Assembly (NCBI GenBank): GCA_017387685.1
Contig: JAFOEU010000015.1
Span: forward strand, 1 to 61,472
Length of the DNA: 61,472 bases
Source of the DNA: Clostridia bacterium
GTDB lineage: Bacteria; Bacillota; Clostridia; Oscillospirales; CAG-272
Direction of reading: 5' to 3'
Part shown: in pieces, positions 8,633 to 17,577 of the stretch
Numbering within the stretch: position 1 is the stretch's first letter
Layout: the number at the start of each line of letters is the position of its first letter
Position numbers and translations under genes: made by a program
Notes under the pieces: model-generated
What the model saw: the letters and a program-made list of their open reading frames with translations, nothing else
Told to the model about the DNA's origin: nothing
Databases searched by the model: none

Positions 8633-9151
8633 ATGCTTATTGATCTGTCTGCAATACTGCGCGGTGAGATTCGCGAGCTCCCGATAGACGGCGAGGTCTT
8701 CCCCGATGCCGCACCCGACGGGATCGAATATCTCCCCGGCGCCCGTATCTCGGGCGTGGTCAGCGGAAGCGCAGGTTTGGTAACCCTTACCTCGCGCGTG
8801 ACCGTTCCCTATCGCGGAGAATGTGCGCGCTGTCTTGACCCTGTCGAGACCGTGCTCGAATTTGATTTCGACCGAACCATCGTAACAGAAGGAACAGTAT
8901 CGGACGACGTGCTTGAAGAAAAGGCTGACGAATATCTCGTTGTAAAGCGCGGTATTCTCGAGCCCGACGAGGCTATCATTGAGTCGATTTACCTTGAGCT
9001 ACCGTCAAGGCTTCTCTGCTCTCCCGATTGCCGCGGACTTTGCCCCAAGTGCGGAAAGAAAATGATCGGCGACGAATGCGGATGCGCACCGCGTGAGATC
9101 GACCCACGCTGGAGCAAGCTCAAAGCTTTGCTCGACGAGGACGACGAATAA
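8633..9151 (+). CDS. yceD: YceD family (DUF177) protein
   Basis: 172 residues. YceD proteins are linked to 23S rRNA accumulation and are almost always encoded just upstream of rpmF, as here. The central 'YRGECARCLDPVE' is the family signature. A C-terminal cysteine cluster (C-x3-C-x3-C-x2-C ... C-x-C, from about residue 129) looks like a zinc site. It starts with GGGAGG upstream and is followed by rpmF after 51 bases. Confidence 0.9.
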   Translation: MLIDLSAILRGEIRELPIDGEVFPDAAPDGIEYLPGARISGVVSGSAGLVTLTSRVTVPYRGECARCLDPVETVLEFDFDRTIVTEGTVSDDVLEEKADEYLVVKRGILEPDEAIIESIYLELPSRLLCSPDCRGLCPKCGKKMIGDECGCAPREIDPRWSKLKALLDEDDE

Positions 9152-9202
9152 AGCGCAAAAATTACGTAAATCTTTTTTGTAGAAATATAGGAGGTGTAGG
9201 TT

Positions 9203-9385
9203 ATGGCAGTACCGAAGAGAAAAACATCCAAAGCTCGCAGAGACAAGAGACGCGCTAACTGGAAGCTCGTAACTCCCGGTCTTGTAAAGTGCCCCAACTG
9301 TGAGGCTCTTATCAAGCCCCATCACGTTTGCCCCGAGTGTGGCATGTATGACGGCAAGGAAGTTATCGCTAAGAAGGAAGCATAA
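9203..9385 (+). CDS. rpmF: 50S ribosomal protein L32
   Basis: 60 residues, a full-length bacterial L32. It begins MAVPKRKTSKARRDKRRANW and carries a zinc ribbon (C-x2-C ... C-x2-C: 'CPNCEAL' and 'CPECGMY'). A strong AGGAGG precedes the start. It is a component of the large ribosomal subunit, cotranscribed with yceD and followed by a strong terminator. Confidence 0.98.
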   Translation: MAVPKRKTSKARRDKRRANWKLVTPGLVKCPNCEALIKPHHVCPECGMYDGKEVIAKKEA

Positions 9386-9397
9386 GGCTTACCCGAG

Positions 9398-9445
9398 AAA
9401 ATACCGCATCTTCGGCAAGTCCGAGGATGCGGTATTTTCATTTAA
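9398..9445 (+). terminator. Terminator after rpmF
   Basis: Stem AAAATACCGCATC (9398-9410) pairs with GATGCGGTATTTT (9426-9438), followed by CATTT. The loop itself holds a small TTCGG palindrome. Confidence 0.8.
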
Positions 9446-9450
9446 GCACT

Positions 9451-9469
9451 TGTAAAACTGCGTTTTACA
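9451..9469. repeat. Palindrome TGTAAAACTGCGTTTTACA
   Basis: A 19-bp palindrome (TGTAAAAC-tgc-GTTTTACA). An identical core occurs at 41399-41417, upstream of the ABC exporter operon. It sits between the rpmF terminator and the next gene, where it could be an operator or just a dispersed repeat. Confidence 0.6.
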
Positions 9470-9498
9470 TTTGTAAGTTCATAAAAATGGAGAAAAGA

Positions 9499-10713
9499 AT
9501 GAAAAAGAAACTCATCTGCCTTACGGCTTTACTTATTTTATCCTGCATGATGCTTTCGTCCTGCATCACGCAGATGTTCGGTGATATGGGCATCACACAG
9601 CCGCCCGAGACAACCCACCGTCCCGGTATCGGTGCGGACAGCACCACCCCCGAAACCGACTCCGCAAGCAACACCCCCGCTTACGGCTCGAAGCCGAGCT
9701 ATGCGGGCATTAAGCTTTCCGATCACATCAAGGTCGATTATAAGAATATCAAGGTCGAGGTCGACGCACTTCCTCCCGAGGTCACCGATCAGGTCATGAA
9801 CGGTGAGCTCACTGCTCTGATCGACTATTACGTAACGAACTACGGCTTCAAATGCGACTCAGAGACCGTTAAAGAGGGTACAGTTGCGGAATGGGATCTC
9901 GTTGAGATCTCCTTCGTCGGCAAGATCGACGGCGTTGCATTTGAGGGCGGAACCTCAAATACCAACGCGTGGATGATCGTCAACGACAACGCGAGCGGCT
10001 ACATCCCCGGCTTTGCATCCGGCGTCATCGGCGCAAAGGTCGGCGAAATGGTTGAAGTCCCCGTTACCTTCCCCACCAACTACAACGAGACGCTCGCAGG
10101 AAAGGACGCGATCTTTGAGATCACCGTTTACAGCAAGAAGACCTACACCGTCACCGATGCGGTCGTCAGCGAGCTCACGGGCGGTGATTACAAGACCGTT
10201 GCCGACTTTATGGCGTACTACAAGGATTACCTCACCGATCTTTACGAATCCAACCTCCTCGATCAGGTAAGCGATGCGCTTGTAGCGGCTCTCAGCGAGA
10301 AATCGACCGTATACTCCTATCCGAACGAGCAGTTCCTTTACTATTACAATTCCAACGTCGCTTATATGACCTCTCAGGCGGAAAAGCTCGGAATGTCCTA
10401 TGAGGACTATATGACCTCCGTCGGCGAGAGTGACGAGATCCTTCGCGAGAAGGCGCAGAATGCAGTTCGCGACGATATGGCGATCTACTACGTTCTCGAG
10501 GCAGAGGGCAAGACCTACACCGACGAGGATTATCAGAAGGCACTTGAATATTACGTAAATTACTACAATTCGCAGGGTTATAATTACGATAAGGCTTCGA
10601 TCGAGCAGCTCTTTGAGTATTACTACTACCCCGGCTACCTCCGCTATCAGCTCAACCTTGAAAAGGCGATCCAGATCCTTTTTGAGAACGCTGAAATAGT
10701 TGAGAAGAAATAA
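9499..10713 (+). CDS. Lipoprotein prolyl isomerase, trigger-factor-like
   Basis: 404 residues from the ATG at 9499, chosen because GGAG lies 6 bases upstream and the product then opens with a lipoprotein signal (MKKKLICLTALLIL, lipobox LSSC). After a Thr/Pro/Ser-rich linker there is an FKBP-type domain ('EGTVAEWDLVEISFVGKIDG', then 'FASGVIGAKVGEMVEVPVTF' and 'GKDAIFEITVYS'), about residues 125-225. A helical C-terminal part resembles the trigger factor substrate-binding arm. It probably helps exported proteins fold at the cell surface. The C-terminal region is rich in Tyr. Confidence 0.85.
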   Translation: MKKKLICLTALLILSCMMLSSCITQMFGDMGITQPPETTHRPGIGADSTTPETDSASNTPAYGSKPSYAGIKLSDHIKVDYKNIKVEVDALPPEVTDQVMNGELTALIDYYVTNYGFKCDSETVKEGTVAEWDLVEISFVGKIDGVAFEGGTSNTNAWMIVNDNASGYIPGFASGVIGAKVGEMVEVPVTFPTNYNETLAGKDAIFEITVYSKKTYTVTDAVVSELTGGDYKTVADFMAYYKDYLTDLYESNLLDQVSDALVAALSEKSTVYSYPNEQFLYYYNSNVAYMTSQAEKLGMSYEDYMTSVGESDEILREKAQNAVRDDMAIYYVLEAEGKTYTDEDYQKALEYYVNYYNSQGYNYDKASIEQLFEYYYYPGYLRYQLNLEKAIQILFENAEIVEKK

Positions 10714-10718
10714 AATAA

Positions 10719-10755
10719 AACCGCCGTCGCATAACGCGACGGCGGTTCTTTTTAC
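10719..10755. terminator. Bidirectional terminator between the isomerase gene and dinB
   Basis: Stem AACCGCCGTCGC (10719-10730) pairs with GCGACGGCGGTT (10736-10747). It is followed by CTTTTT on the plus strand and by TTATTTTATTT on the minus strand, so it can serve both convergent genes. It overlaps the dinB stop codon. Confidence 0.85.
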
Positions 10756-11993
10756 GTTCTCAGCGCGATCGGATGCACCGTATGCTCGTCGTAGGGGCAG
10801 AAACCCGAAAGAGTTTTATCCTCAAGCATGAGCCCGCGGCGGATGGCGTATTTTCCGAAGCGGCTGCGGATGGTGTCGGCGGTCCGCTCAAGCACCTCAA
10901 GCCGCGCCCTGCCGACGGTCTCGCCCTCGAAGATAGATATCTGCTCATCGCGCTCGGGGCAAAGGTCAGCGCCGCAAACGCCGAGAGAGCGCACCGCACC
11001 ACCCTTGAAGCTCTCGCGGTAAAGTCCGACCGCCGCTCGGTATATCTCACGCTCGGAAAATGTCGCCTCAACGCGACATTGCTTTGAGAACCAAGAAAGG
11101 TCGCTCGAGCGCACCGAGATGCGCACCGTCGTGCACTTTTTCCCCTCAGCGCGAAGCCTCACGGCAACGCTCTCGCAAAGCACCGCGAATACGATCTCCG
11201 CCTCGCGCTCGGTTTTGATGTCGCGCGGCGCGGTGGTGCTGTTTCCCACACTTTTCACGGGATATGCCGCCTCATTCCTTAAAACGGGCGCGTTATCCCT
11301 GCCAAGGGCGAAATTTTGGAGCATTATCCCATTCTTTCCCATAAAGCGCAAAAGTAGCTCCGAGTCCGCCGTTGCAAGATCTCCGATGGTGTAAATTCCA
11401 AGCGTATTGATCCGTCTTTTGGTTGCCCGACCGACGAAAAGAAGATCCTCTGCGGGGAGCACCCAAACCGTATTTTTAAAATTTTCGCGCGATATCACGG
11501 TTGTGGCATCGGGCTTTTTCATATCGCTTCCGAGCTTGGCGAACACCTTATTGAAGGAAACGCCCACCGATACCGTCACCCCGAGCTCACGCTTTATACG
11601 CCCGCGTATCTCGTCGGCTATCCGCTCTCCTCCGCCAAAAAGATACTCACTGTCGGTGACGTCGATCCAACATTCGTCGATACCGAAGGACTCGATGAGG
11701 TTTGTATAATCCGAATATATCTTCCGTGCGGCGCGCGAGACCTTGATATATTCATCGTAATGAGCGGGTAAAATAACGAGCTTCGGGCATTTTTTCTTTG
11801 CCTCGAGGATACTCTCGCCCGTCCTTATACCGTAGGATTTTGCCTCATAATTCTTCGCAAGAATTATACCGTGCCGCGCCTCGGCATCACCTCCGACAGC
11901 AACGGGCTTACCGACGAGATCATCACGCCCGCGACACTCCACCGTCGCGAAGAAATTGTTCATATCAATATGAAGTATGCACCTGTCTTTCAT
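10752..11993 (-). CDS. dinB: DNA polymerase IV (Y family)
   Basis: 413 residues. An error-prone translesion polymerase. 'ILHIDMNNFFATVE' at the start holds the first catalytic acidic residue, and 'SFGIDECWIDVTDSE' (about 100-114) carries the other catalytic acids. The palm, helix-hairpin ('RINTLGIYTIGDLA') and little-finger regions are present. 'QISIF' near the C-terminus fits a beta-clamp binding motif. The upstream region holds a consensus promoter overlapped by two LexA boxes, so it is a classical SOS gene. Monocistronic and divergent from murD. Confidence 0.95.
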   Translation of the reverse strand: MKDRCILHIDMNNFFATVECRGRDDLVGKPVAVGGDAEARHGIILAKNYEAKSYGIRTGESILEAKKKCPKLVILPAHYDEYIKVSRAARKIYSDYTNLIESFGIDECWIDVTDSEYLFGGGERIADEIRGRIKRELGVTVSVGVSFNKVFAKLGSDMKKPDATTVISRENFKNTVWVLPAEDLLFVGRATKRRINTLGIYTIGDLATADSELLLRFMGKNGIMLQNFALGRDNAPVLRNEAAYPVKSVGNSTTAPRDIKTEREAEIVFAVLCESVAVRLRAEGKKCTTVRISVRSSDLSWFSKQCRVEATFSEREIYRAAVGLYRESFKGGAVRSLGVCGADLCPERDEQISIFEGETVGRARLEVLERTADTIRSRFGKYAIRRGLMLEDKTLSGFCPYDEHTVHPIALRT

Positions 11994-12018
11994 ACCGTTA
12001 CCTCTTTTACCATCGTTA

Positions 12019-12065
12019 GAACATATGTTCTTTTATATTATATCAGAACATTTGTTCCTTGTCAA
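12019..12065 (-). promoter_or_regulatory. dinB promoter with two LexA (SOS) boxes
   Basis: Minus-strand promoter: TTGACA (12065-12060), 17 bases, TATAAT (12042-12037). One GAAC-N4-GTTC box, GAACATTTGTTC on the plus strand (12046-12057), fills the spacer between -35 and -10. The second, the perfect palindrome GAACATATGTTC (12019-12030), covers the start point. This is the Firmicutes-type LexA/DinR site, and the placement predicts tight repression. Confidence 0.9.
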
Positions 12066-12126
12066 GAGGAAAGTAATGTAAGCTGTTATTTATTTGTTAA
12101 ATTTTCATCTTTTTTGCCCAAAAGTG

Positions 12127-12155
12127 TTGCACATTTCCCAATTATATTATATAAT
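12127..12155 (+). promoter_or_regulatory. Promoter of the murD operon
   Basis: TTGCAC (12127-12132), 17 bases, TATAAT (12150-12155), about 35 bases before the murD ATG. It probably drives the whole eleven-gene run to 24347. Confidence 0.65.
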
Positions 12156-12190
12156 ATATTCTGTATGATTTTAATTATAAGGAGGGACTA

Positions 12191-13618
12191 ATGTTACACG
12201 GTCTTCTTCGGGAAAAATTCAGCGACAAAAATATAATCCTCCTCGGCTTCGGCGTGTCGAATATACCCGTAGCGCGGGAATTTATCAAAGCGGGAATGGG
12301 TGAGTCCGTCACCGTCCGCGATATGAAAGCATTCGACGAGCTCGGAGATGCGGCACGCGAATTCGCAGCCGCCGGGGTTAAATTCGAATGCGGCATTGAG
12401 CCGACTAAAGGTTTCACCTGCGACACAAGCCGCGCGGTAATATTCCGCTCCCCCGGTATCCGTCCCGATGCGGGCGATCTGACCGCCGCTGTCGAGTCGG
12501 GTGCAATACTCACCTCGGAGGTCGAATTCTTCTGCGAGCACACGTCCGCGAGAATATTTGCCATCACGGGAAGTGACGGTAAAACGACCACCTCAACGCT
12601 CACAAGCCTTCTTCTCAAGGAAGGCTACAAGGACGGCAAGATCTATCTCGGCGGCAACATCGGTACGCCCCTCTTCCCCCTCCTTGACGAGATTGGGGAG
12701 AACGACATCTGCGTGCTTGAGCTTTCAAGCTTCCAGCTTATGACGATGGATTCGAGAGCCCGCCACGCCGCGATCACAAATATAACCCCCAACCACCTCA
12801 ATTGGCATATTGATATGAACGAGTATGCCGAAGCGAAATACAACGTCTGCGGCAAGTCCACCGCGCGCCTCGTCCTCAACGCAACCGACTCCTACTGCCG
12901 TGCGCTTGCGAGCAAAACCGATACCGATAAGATCCTCTTCTCGGCATACAAGGACAACTACACCGATCTTTGCGACGGCATCACGGCAAAGGGTATCTTC
13001 CTGCGTGACGGTAAGATCATCCTCTCGGACGGCGAGACCGAAGAAGTGCTTTTGGTCACCTCCGATATCAAGCTCCCCGGAGTTCACAATATCGAAAACT
13101 ATATGACCGCTATTGCGCTGACCTATGGATTGGTCGAGGATGGCGCGGCCCAAAAGGTAGCAAAGACCTTCGGCGGCGTTGAGCACCGTCTTGAGTTTGT
13201 TCGCGAAAAGAACGGCGTTAAATACTATAACAGCTCAATCGACTCGAGCCCAACGCGAACTATCGCGGCGCTCTCAACCTTCAAGAACAAGCCGACGCTC
13301 ATCATCGGCGGGCGCGGCAAGAAAACTCCTTACGAAGGACTTGCGCGTGAGCTTTTCCTCCGCGCAGGCGCTGTCATTCTGACAGGTGAAACACTCGATG
13401 AAGTCAGCGAAGCGCTTGCGTCTGTTGCATCCGAATATCCCGATTCCGAGCTTAAAATCTTCAAGGAAGAGGATTTTGCCGCTTGCGTGAAGCTTGCAGA
13501 GTCGGTAACCCCCTCGGGCAGTGCGGTCCTTCTCTCCCCCGCCGCAACCTCATTTGACAAATTCAAGAACTTTGCCGAGCGCGGCAAGGTTTTCAAAGAA
13601 CTCGTTAAGAATTTATAA
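12191..13618 (+). CDS. murD: UDP-N-acetylmuramoyl-L-alanine:D-glutamate ligase
   Basis: 475 residues. It adds D-glutamate to UDP-MurNAc-L-Ala in the cytoplasmic stage of peptidoglycan synthesis, using ATP. The Mur ligase P-loop 'GSDGKTTTS' is at about residue 127, 'NITPNHLNWH' in the central domain, and 'GVEHRLEFV' and 'IIGGRGKKTPYEGLA' in the C-terminal domain. AAGGAGG precedes the ATG. First gene of the long run; murI, which makes its D-glutamate substrate, lies four genes downstream. Confidence 0.94.
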   Translation: MLHGLLREKFSDKNIILLGFGVSNIPVAREFIKAGMGESVTVRDMKAFDELGDAAREFAAAGVKFECGIEPTKGFTCDTSRAVIFRSPGIRPDAGDLTAAVESGAILTSEVEFFCEHTSARIFAITGSDGKTTTSTLTSLLLKEGYKDGKIYLGGNIGTPLFPLLDEIGENDICVLELSSFQLMTMDSRARHAAITNITPNHLNWHIDMNEYAEAKYNVCGKSTARLVLNATDSYCRALASKTDTDKILFSAYKDNYTDLCDGITAKGIFLRDGKIILSDGETEEVLLVTSDIKLPGVHNIENYMTAIALTYGLVEDGAAQKVAKTFGGVEHRLEFVREKNGVKYYNSSIDSSPTRTIAALSTFKNKPTLIIGGRGKKTPYEGLARELFLRAGAVILTGETLDEVSEALASVASEYPDSELKIFKEEDFAACVKLAESVTPSGSAVLLSPAATSFDKFKNFAERGKVFKELVKNL

Positions 13619-13638
13619 ATCCGAAAGGAAGAAAAAAT

Positions 13639-14709
13639 ATGGAACACAAGATCGACCTGACAGAGCTTACTCTGTCGCTGGCATCGCTGATGTCGGTCAC
13701 GGGACATACGAGATATTCGAAGGATAAGCTCCTCGAGCTCGTCGCTCCCTATTTTGACGAGGTACGCGAAACGCGCCTCGGCTGTTATCACCTCATCCGC
13801 CGTTGCGGAAAGGCAAATGCACAGAAAATTCTCGTTGACGCTCACTTCGACGAGATCGGTATGATCGTTACCGAGATCAAGGAGGGCGGTTTCCTCACCG
13901 TTACCTCGATCGGCGGTCTCGACACCCGAATCCTTCAGGCAAGTGAGGTCATCATATACGGCGAGGGACGCGAGATCTACGGCGTTGTAGGCTCAACTCC
14001 TCCCCATCTCCAGAAGCCGGGTGAATCGGGCAAGCTCCGCGATATCACCGAGCTTCTCATCGACACGGGTTACTCCAAGGAAGAGCTCGAAAAGTACGTT
14101 TCTATCGGCACTCCCGTAGGCTTCCGTCCCGTATATACCAAGCTCCGCAACAACAAGATAGCGGGCAAGGGATTTGACGACAAGGCTTGCGCCGCTTGCG
14201 CTATCGCAGCTCTCGCCGAGATTCCCGCGGAGGAGCTTTGGGGCGACGTTTACGTTCAGCTTTCCAATTTTGAGGAATCGGGCGCACATATGGCGGGCGC
14301 ACAGACAGGTGCATACGAGATCAATCCCGTCTGCGCGATCGTTGCCGACGTTGACCTCGGCGCAACTCCCGACACCAAAAAGAGCGAGACCGTCCCGCTC
14401 GACGGCGGTCCCTCCCTCTCCACGGGTCCCATCACCGACAAGCGTCTGACCACGCTTCTCCGCAAGCTTGCCGACGAAAAGGAGATCAAGCACCAGATGA
14501 CGATCACCTCGGGCGGCACGGGAACGAACACTATGGTAGTCAACCTCGTCCGCAACGGCATTCCCACCGTTGATATGGGTCTTCCCCTTCGCAGTATGCA
14601 CACCTCGAACGAGGTCATTTCGATGAACGATGCGGCGGCAATGCGCGACCTTATCGCCCTCTTCGTCACAAGCCCCGAGATCGCAAAGGAGGTATGTCCC
14701 AATGAGTGA
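13639..14709 (+). CDS. M42 family metallo-aminopeptidase (copy 1)
   Basis: 356 residues. M42 enzymes are cytoplasmic two-metal aminopeptidases that form large tetrahedral shells and degrade peptides. The metal-site motifs are present: 'DAHFDEIG' (His about 69), 'GKGFDDKACA', 'NFEESGAHMAG' (catalytic Glu pair about 211-212), 'ADVDLG', and the C-terminal 'MHTSNEVI'. This is the most divergent of the three tandem copies: it has 'FEESGAH' where the others have 'REEIGI' or 'QEEVGC'. The last 8 bases overlap copy 2. Confidence 0.88.
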   Translation: MEHKIDLTELTLSLASLMSVTGHTRYSKDKLLELVAPYFDEVRETRLGCYHLIRRCGKANAQKILVDAHFDEIGMIVTEIKEGGFLTVTSIGGLDTRILQASEVIIYGEGREIYGVVGSTPPHLQKPGESGKLRDITELLIDTGYSKEELEKYVSIGTPVGFRPVYTKLRNNKIAGKGFDDKACAACAIAALAEIPAEELWGDVYVQLSNFEESGAHMAGAQTGAYEINPVCAIVADVDLGATPDTKKSETVPLDGGPSLSTGPITDKRLTTLLRKLADEKEIKHQMTITSGGTGTNTMVVNLVRNGIPTVDMGLPLRSMHTSNEVISMNDAAAMRDLIALFVTSPEIAKEVCPNE

Positions 14710-15778
14710 AAATAAGATCCTTGAAGGACTTGAATTATTAAAGCATCTTTCCCTCACCTTCGGTCCTACGGGCTCGGAGGAATACGTTGCCGACGAGATC
14801 GTCCGTCAGCTTGAGGGCACCGACGTTGAGATCATCCGCGACAGAATGAGCAACGTATTCGCCATCAAACGTGCTAACGCACATCCCGTTCAGACCGTTA
14901 TGCTCTCCGCTCACATGGATGAGGTCGGATTTATCATTAAGGATATCGACGGCGAAGGCTACATCCGTTTCTCCTGCCTCGGCGGTATCGACTCCCGCGT
15001 TCTTTGCGGCAGAAAGGTTACCTTCCGCGGCAAGGACGGCGACGTAAGCGGCGTTATCGCATCGAAGGCTATCCACCATCAGTCCGCCGAGGAGCGCAAG
15101 AATGCGACCAAGGCAAACGATATGTACGTTGATATCGGCGCGACCTCGAGAGAGGATGCCGAAAGCGTTCTTTCCAAGGGCGACAGCGGTACGTTTGACA
15201 GCGAGTTCGTCATCTTCGGTGAAAATGACGGCTACGCAAAGTGCAAGGCTCTCGACGACCGCCTCGGATGCGTCGTTATGATCGAGATCCTCCGCAGACT
15301 CAAGGCAGAGAATATCGAGCTTCCCTTCGACCTCGTTTGCGCGTTCACCGTTCGCGAGGAGATCGGAATCTCGGGCGCGACCGCGGCGGCTCACCGCTTC
15401 CGCCCCGATTACGCCATCATCCTCGAGACCACTGCGATCGCAGACCTTCCCGACGTTCCCAAGAACTCGAGAGTCGCAGAGGTCGGCTCGGGCGGAGTTG
15501 TTTCCCTTATGGACCGCTCCACCATCTACAACCGCGATTTCGTTGACGCGGCTATGAAGATCGCCGAGGAAAACGGCATCCCCGCGCAGATCAAGCGCTA
15601 CGTTTCGGGCGGAAACGATGCAGGTCATATCCATAAGACCGCCGACGGTACACGTTGCCTTGCGATCTCCGCACCCACACGCTATCTCCACTCTGCATCC
15701 TGCGTAATATCCATCAAGGACTTCGAATCCATCAAGTCCCACGTTTACGCAATTCTCACATCATATAATTTTAGTTGA
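14702..15778 (+). CDS. M42 family metallo-aminopeptidase (copy 2)
   Basis: 358 residues from the ATG at 14702, which overlaps the end of copy 1 by 8 bases and has AAGGAGG in the copy 1 coding sequence. Motifs: 'SAHMDEVGF' (His about 71), 'ALDDRLGC', 'VREEIGISGA', 'YAIILETTAIADLP' and 'YLHSASCVI'. The third metal-ligand segment has Glu (ETT) where copies 1 and 3 have Asp, a variant also known in this family. Likely translationally coupled to copy 1. Confidence 0.9.
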   Translation: MSENKILEGLELLKHLSLTFGPTGSEEYVADEIVRQLEGTDVEIIRDRMSNVFAIKRANAHPVQTVMLSAHMDEVGFIIKDIDGEGYIRFSCLGGIDSRVLCGRKVTFRGKDGDVSGVIASKAIHHQSAEERKNATKANDMYVDIGATSREDAESVLSKGDSGTFDSEFVIFGENDGYAKCKALDDRLGCVVMIEILRRLKAENIELPFDLVCAFTVREEIGISGATAAAHRFRPDYAIILETTAIADLPDVPKNSRVAEVGSGGVVSLMDRSTIYNRDFVDAAMKIAEENGIPAQIKRYVSGGNDAGHIHKTADGTRCLAISAPTRYLHSASCVISIKDFESIKSHVYAILTSYNFS

Positions 15779-15796
15779 TCTCGGAGGAAAATATAA

Positions 15797-16804
15797 ATGT
15801 ATTCGCTTATTAAGAAAGTTGTATGCTGCCCCGGTGTTTCGGGCAATGAAAAGCAGATCGCGGCTCTCCTTGAAAAGGAAGTTGCACCCTTTGTCGATGA
15901 AACCTACACCGACGCCCTCGGCAACCTCATCGCTATCAAGTACGGCAATCTCCCCGACGGTGAGCGCAAGAAGCTCCTTTACTGCGGTCATATGGACGAG
16001 ATCGGCTTTATCGTAACCTATATTGAGGATAACGGCTTCATCCGCTTTGCTCCCATCGGAGGCATCAATTTCGTTGCCGCCGCATTCAGCCACGTTGTTT
16101 TCGCAAACGGCGAAAAGGGTATCCTCGTTCCCGAGGCGGGCACTCAGGCATCCGCTCTCGCCGCTGACAAGTGCGTTGTTGACATCGGTGCATCCTCCGC
16201 AAAGGAAGCATCCCGCAAGGTCAAGATCGGCGATTGCTTCTCCCTTGCTCACAATCTCTCGAAGCTCGGCTCTAACCGCGCAGTAGGACGTCCCATCGAC
16301 GACCGCATCGGTTGCGCTATTATGATCGAGACCGCAAAGCGACTTGCCGAGAACTGCCCTCACGATATGTACTACGTCTTCTCGGTTCAGGAAGAGGTCG
16401 GATGCCGCGGCGCACGCCCCGCAGGCTTTGCGATCGCACCCGACGTTGCAATTGCCTTTGACGTCACCGGCACCGGCGACGCTCAGGGCTCGAAGCCTAT
16501 GGCTGTCAAGCTCGGCGGCGGCGCGGCTATCAAGATCAAGGACGGCTCCGTAATCTGCTCGGGCGAGGTAGTTGCAAAGCTTCAGAAGCTCGCAAAGGAG
16601 CAGAAGATCACCTCGCAGAACGAGATCCTTCTCTACGGCGGCACCGACACAAGCGTCCTTCAGGCGGCGGGCATCGGCGCATACGCGGGCTGTATCTCCA
16701 TTCCCAGCCGTTATATCCACTCGGGCGTTGAAATGATCGACCTTCGCGACGTGGACGCTTGCACCGATCTCGCGACCGCATTCGCGCTCGATCCCACTCT
16801 TTAA
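15797..16804 (+). CDS. M42 family metallo-aminopeptidase (copy 3)
   Basis: 335 residues with GGAGG upstream. Motifs: 'CGHMDEIGF' (His about 65), 'RPIDDRIGCA', 'VQEEVGCRGA', 'AIAFDVTGTGD' and 'YIHSGVEMIDL'. This is the most canonical of the three. Its stop codon overlaps the murI start (TAATG). The three copies may have different substrate preferences or assemble together. Confidence 0.92.
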   Translation: MYSLIKKVVCCPGVSGNEKQIAALLEKEVAPFVDETYTDALGNLIAIKYGNLPDGERKKLLYCGHMDEIGFIVTYIEDNGFIRFAPIGGINFVAAAFSHVVFANGEKGILVPEAGTQASALAADKCVVDIGASSAKEASRKVKIGDCFSLAHNLSKLGSNRAVGRPIDDRIGCAIMIETAKRLAENCPHDMYYVFSVQEEVGCRGARPAGFAIAPDVAIAFDVTGTGDAQGSKPMAVKLGGGAAIKIKDGSVICSGEVVAKLQKLAKEQKITSQNEILLYGGTDTSVLQAAGIGAYAGCISIPSRYIHSGVEMIDLRDVDACTDLATAFALDPTL

Positions 16805-17568
16805 TGAACGCATCTCCCATCGGAGTTTTTGATTCGGGAGTCGGCGGACTTTCACTCCTTTTTGAGCTTCGCCGCCTCCTCCCGAACGAGGACTTTATAT
16901 ATTACGGTGACCGTGCCAATGCCCCATACGGTGCAAAAACGCACGAGGAAATACTTGATATTTCAAAGGGAATATTCGACGAACTTATCTCGCGTGGGTG
17001 CAAGGCGATAGTAGTAGCCTGCAACACAGCAACGGCTGTTGCCATCGAACCGCTCCGCGCCGCGTATCCCGACCTGCCGATCATCGGCATCGAGCCCGCG
17101 GTAAAGCCCGCGCGTGTTGCGGGATGCAGACGCGTTCTCGTCCTCGCAACGCCCGTCACGGTCAGCGAGAGCCGTTTTTCAGCGCTTCTCCGGGCAAATT
17201 CGGGCGAGGGCTGTGAATTTATTGGCGTTCCTTGCCATTCTCTCGCTTATATGATCGAAAACGATGCGCCGTCCGATGAGATCGAAGAATATATGTCATC
17301 CGTCTTTGCGCCCTACCGCGAGGAAGGTTTTGACGGTATCGTTCTCGGCTGTACGCATTATCCCCTTGCCAAGCGTGAAATCTCTCGCGCGGCGGGTGAG
17401 TCGGTCAAGGTATTCGACGGCTCGGTCGGTACTGCAACGCATACGAAAAACACTCTTGAGCGGCTTTCGCTCAATTCTCTCGCAAGAAAGATCGGCACCG
17501 TCGAGTTCATCTCAAGTGACGGCGGCGATCACCTCGAGCAATTTTATAAAAAAATAGCAAAAATATAA
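16804..17568 (+). CDS. murI: Glutamate racemase
   Basis: 254 residues from the ATG at 16804, which shares one base with the previous stop. It interconverts L- and D-glutamate for peptidoglycan. 'IGVFDSGVGGLS' opens the protein, and the two catalytic cysteines lie in 'VACNTATAV' (Cys about 73) and 'LGCTHYPL' (Cys about 183). Its product is the substrate of MurD, the first gene of the run. Confidence 0.95.
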   Translation: MNASPIGVFDSGVGGLSLLFELRRLLPNEDFIYYGDRANAPYGAKTHEEILDISKGIFDELISRGCKAIVVACNTATAVAIEPLRAAYPDLPIIGIEPAVKPARVAGCRRVLVLATPVTVSESRFSALLRANSGEGCEFIGVPCHSLAYMIENDAPSDEIEEYMSSVFAPYREEGFDGIVLGCTHYPLAKREISRAAGESVKVFDGSVGTATHTKNTLERLSLNSLARKIGTVEFISSDGGDHLEQFYKKIAKI

Positions 17569-17577
17569 AGGTACAAA

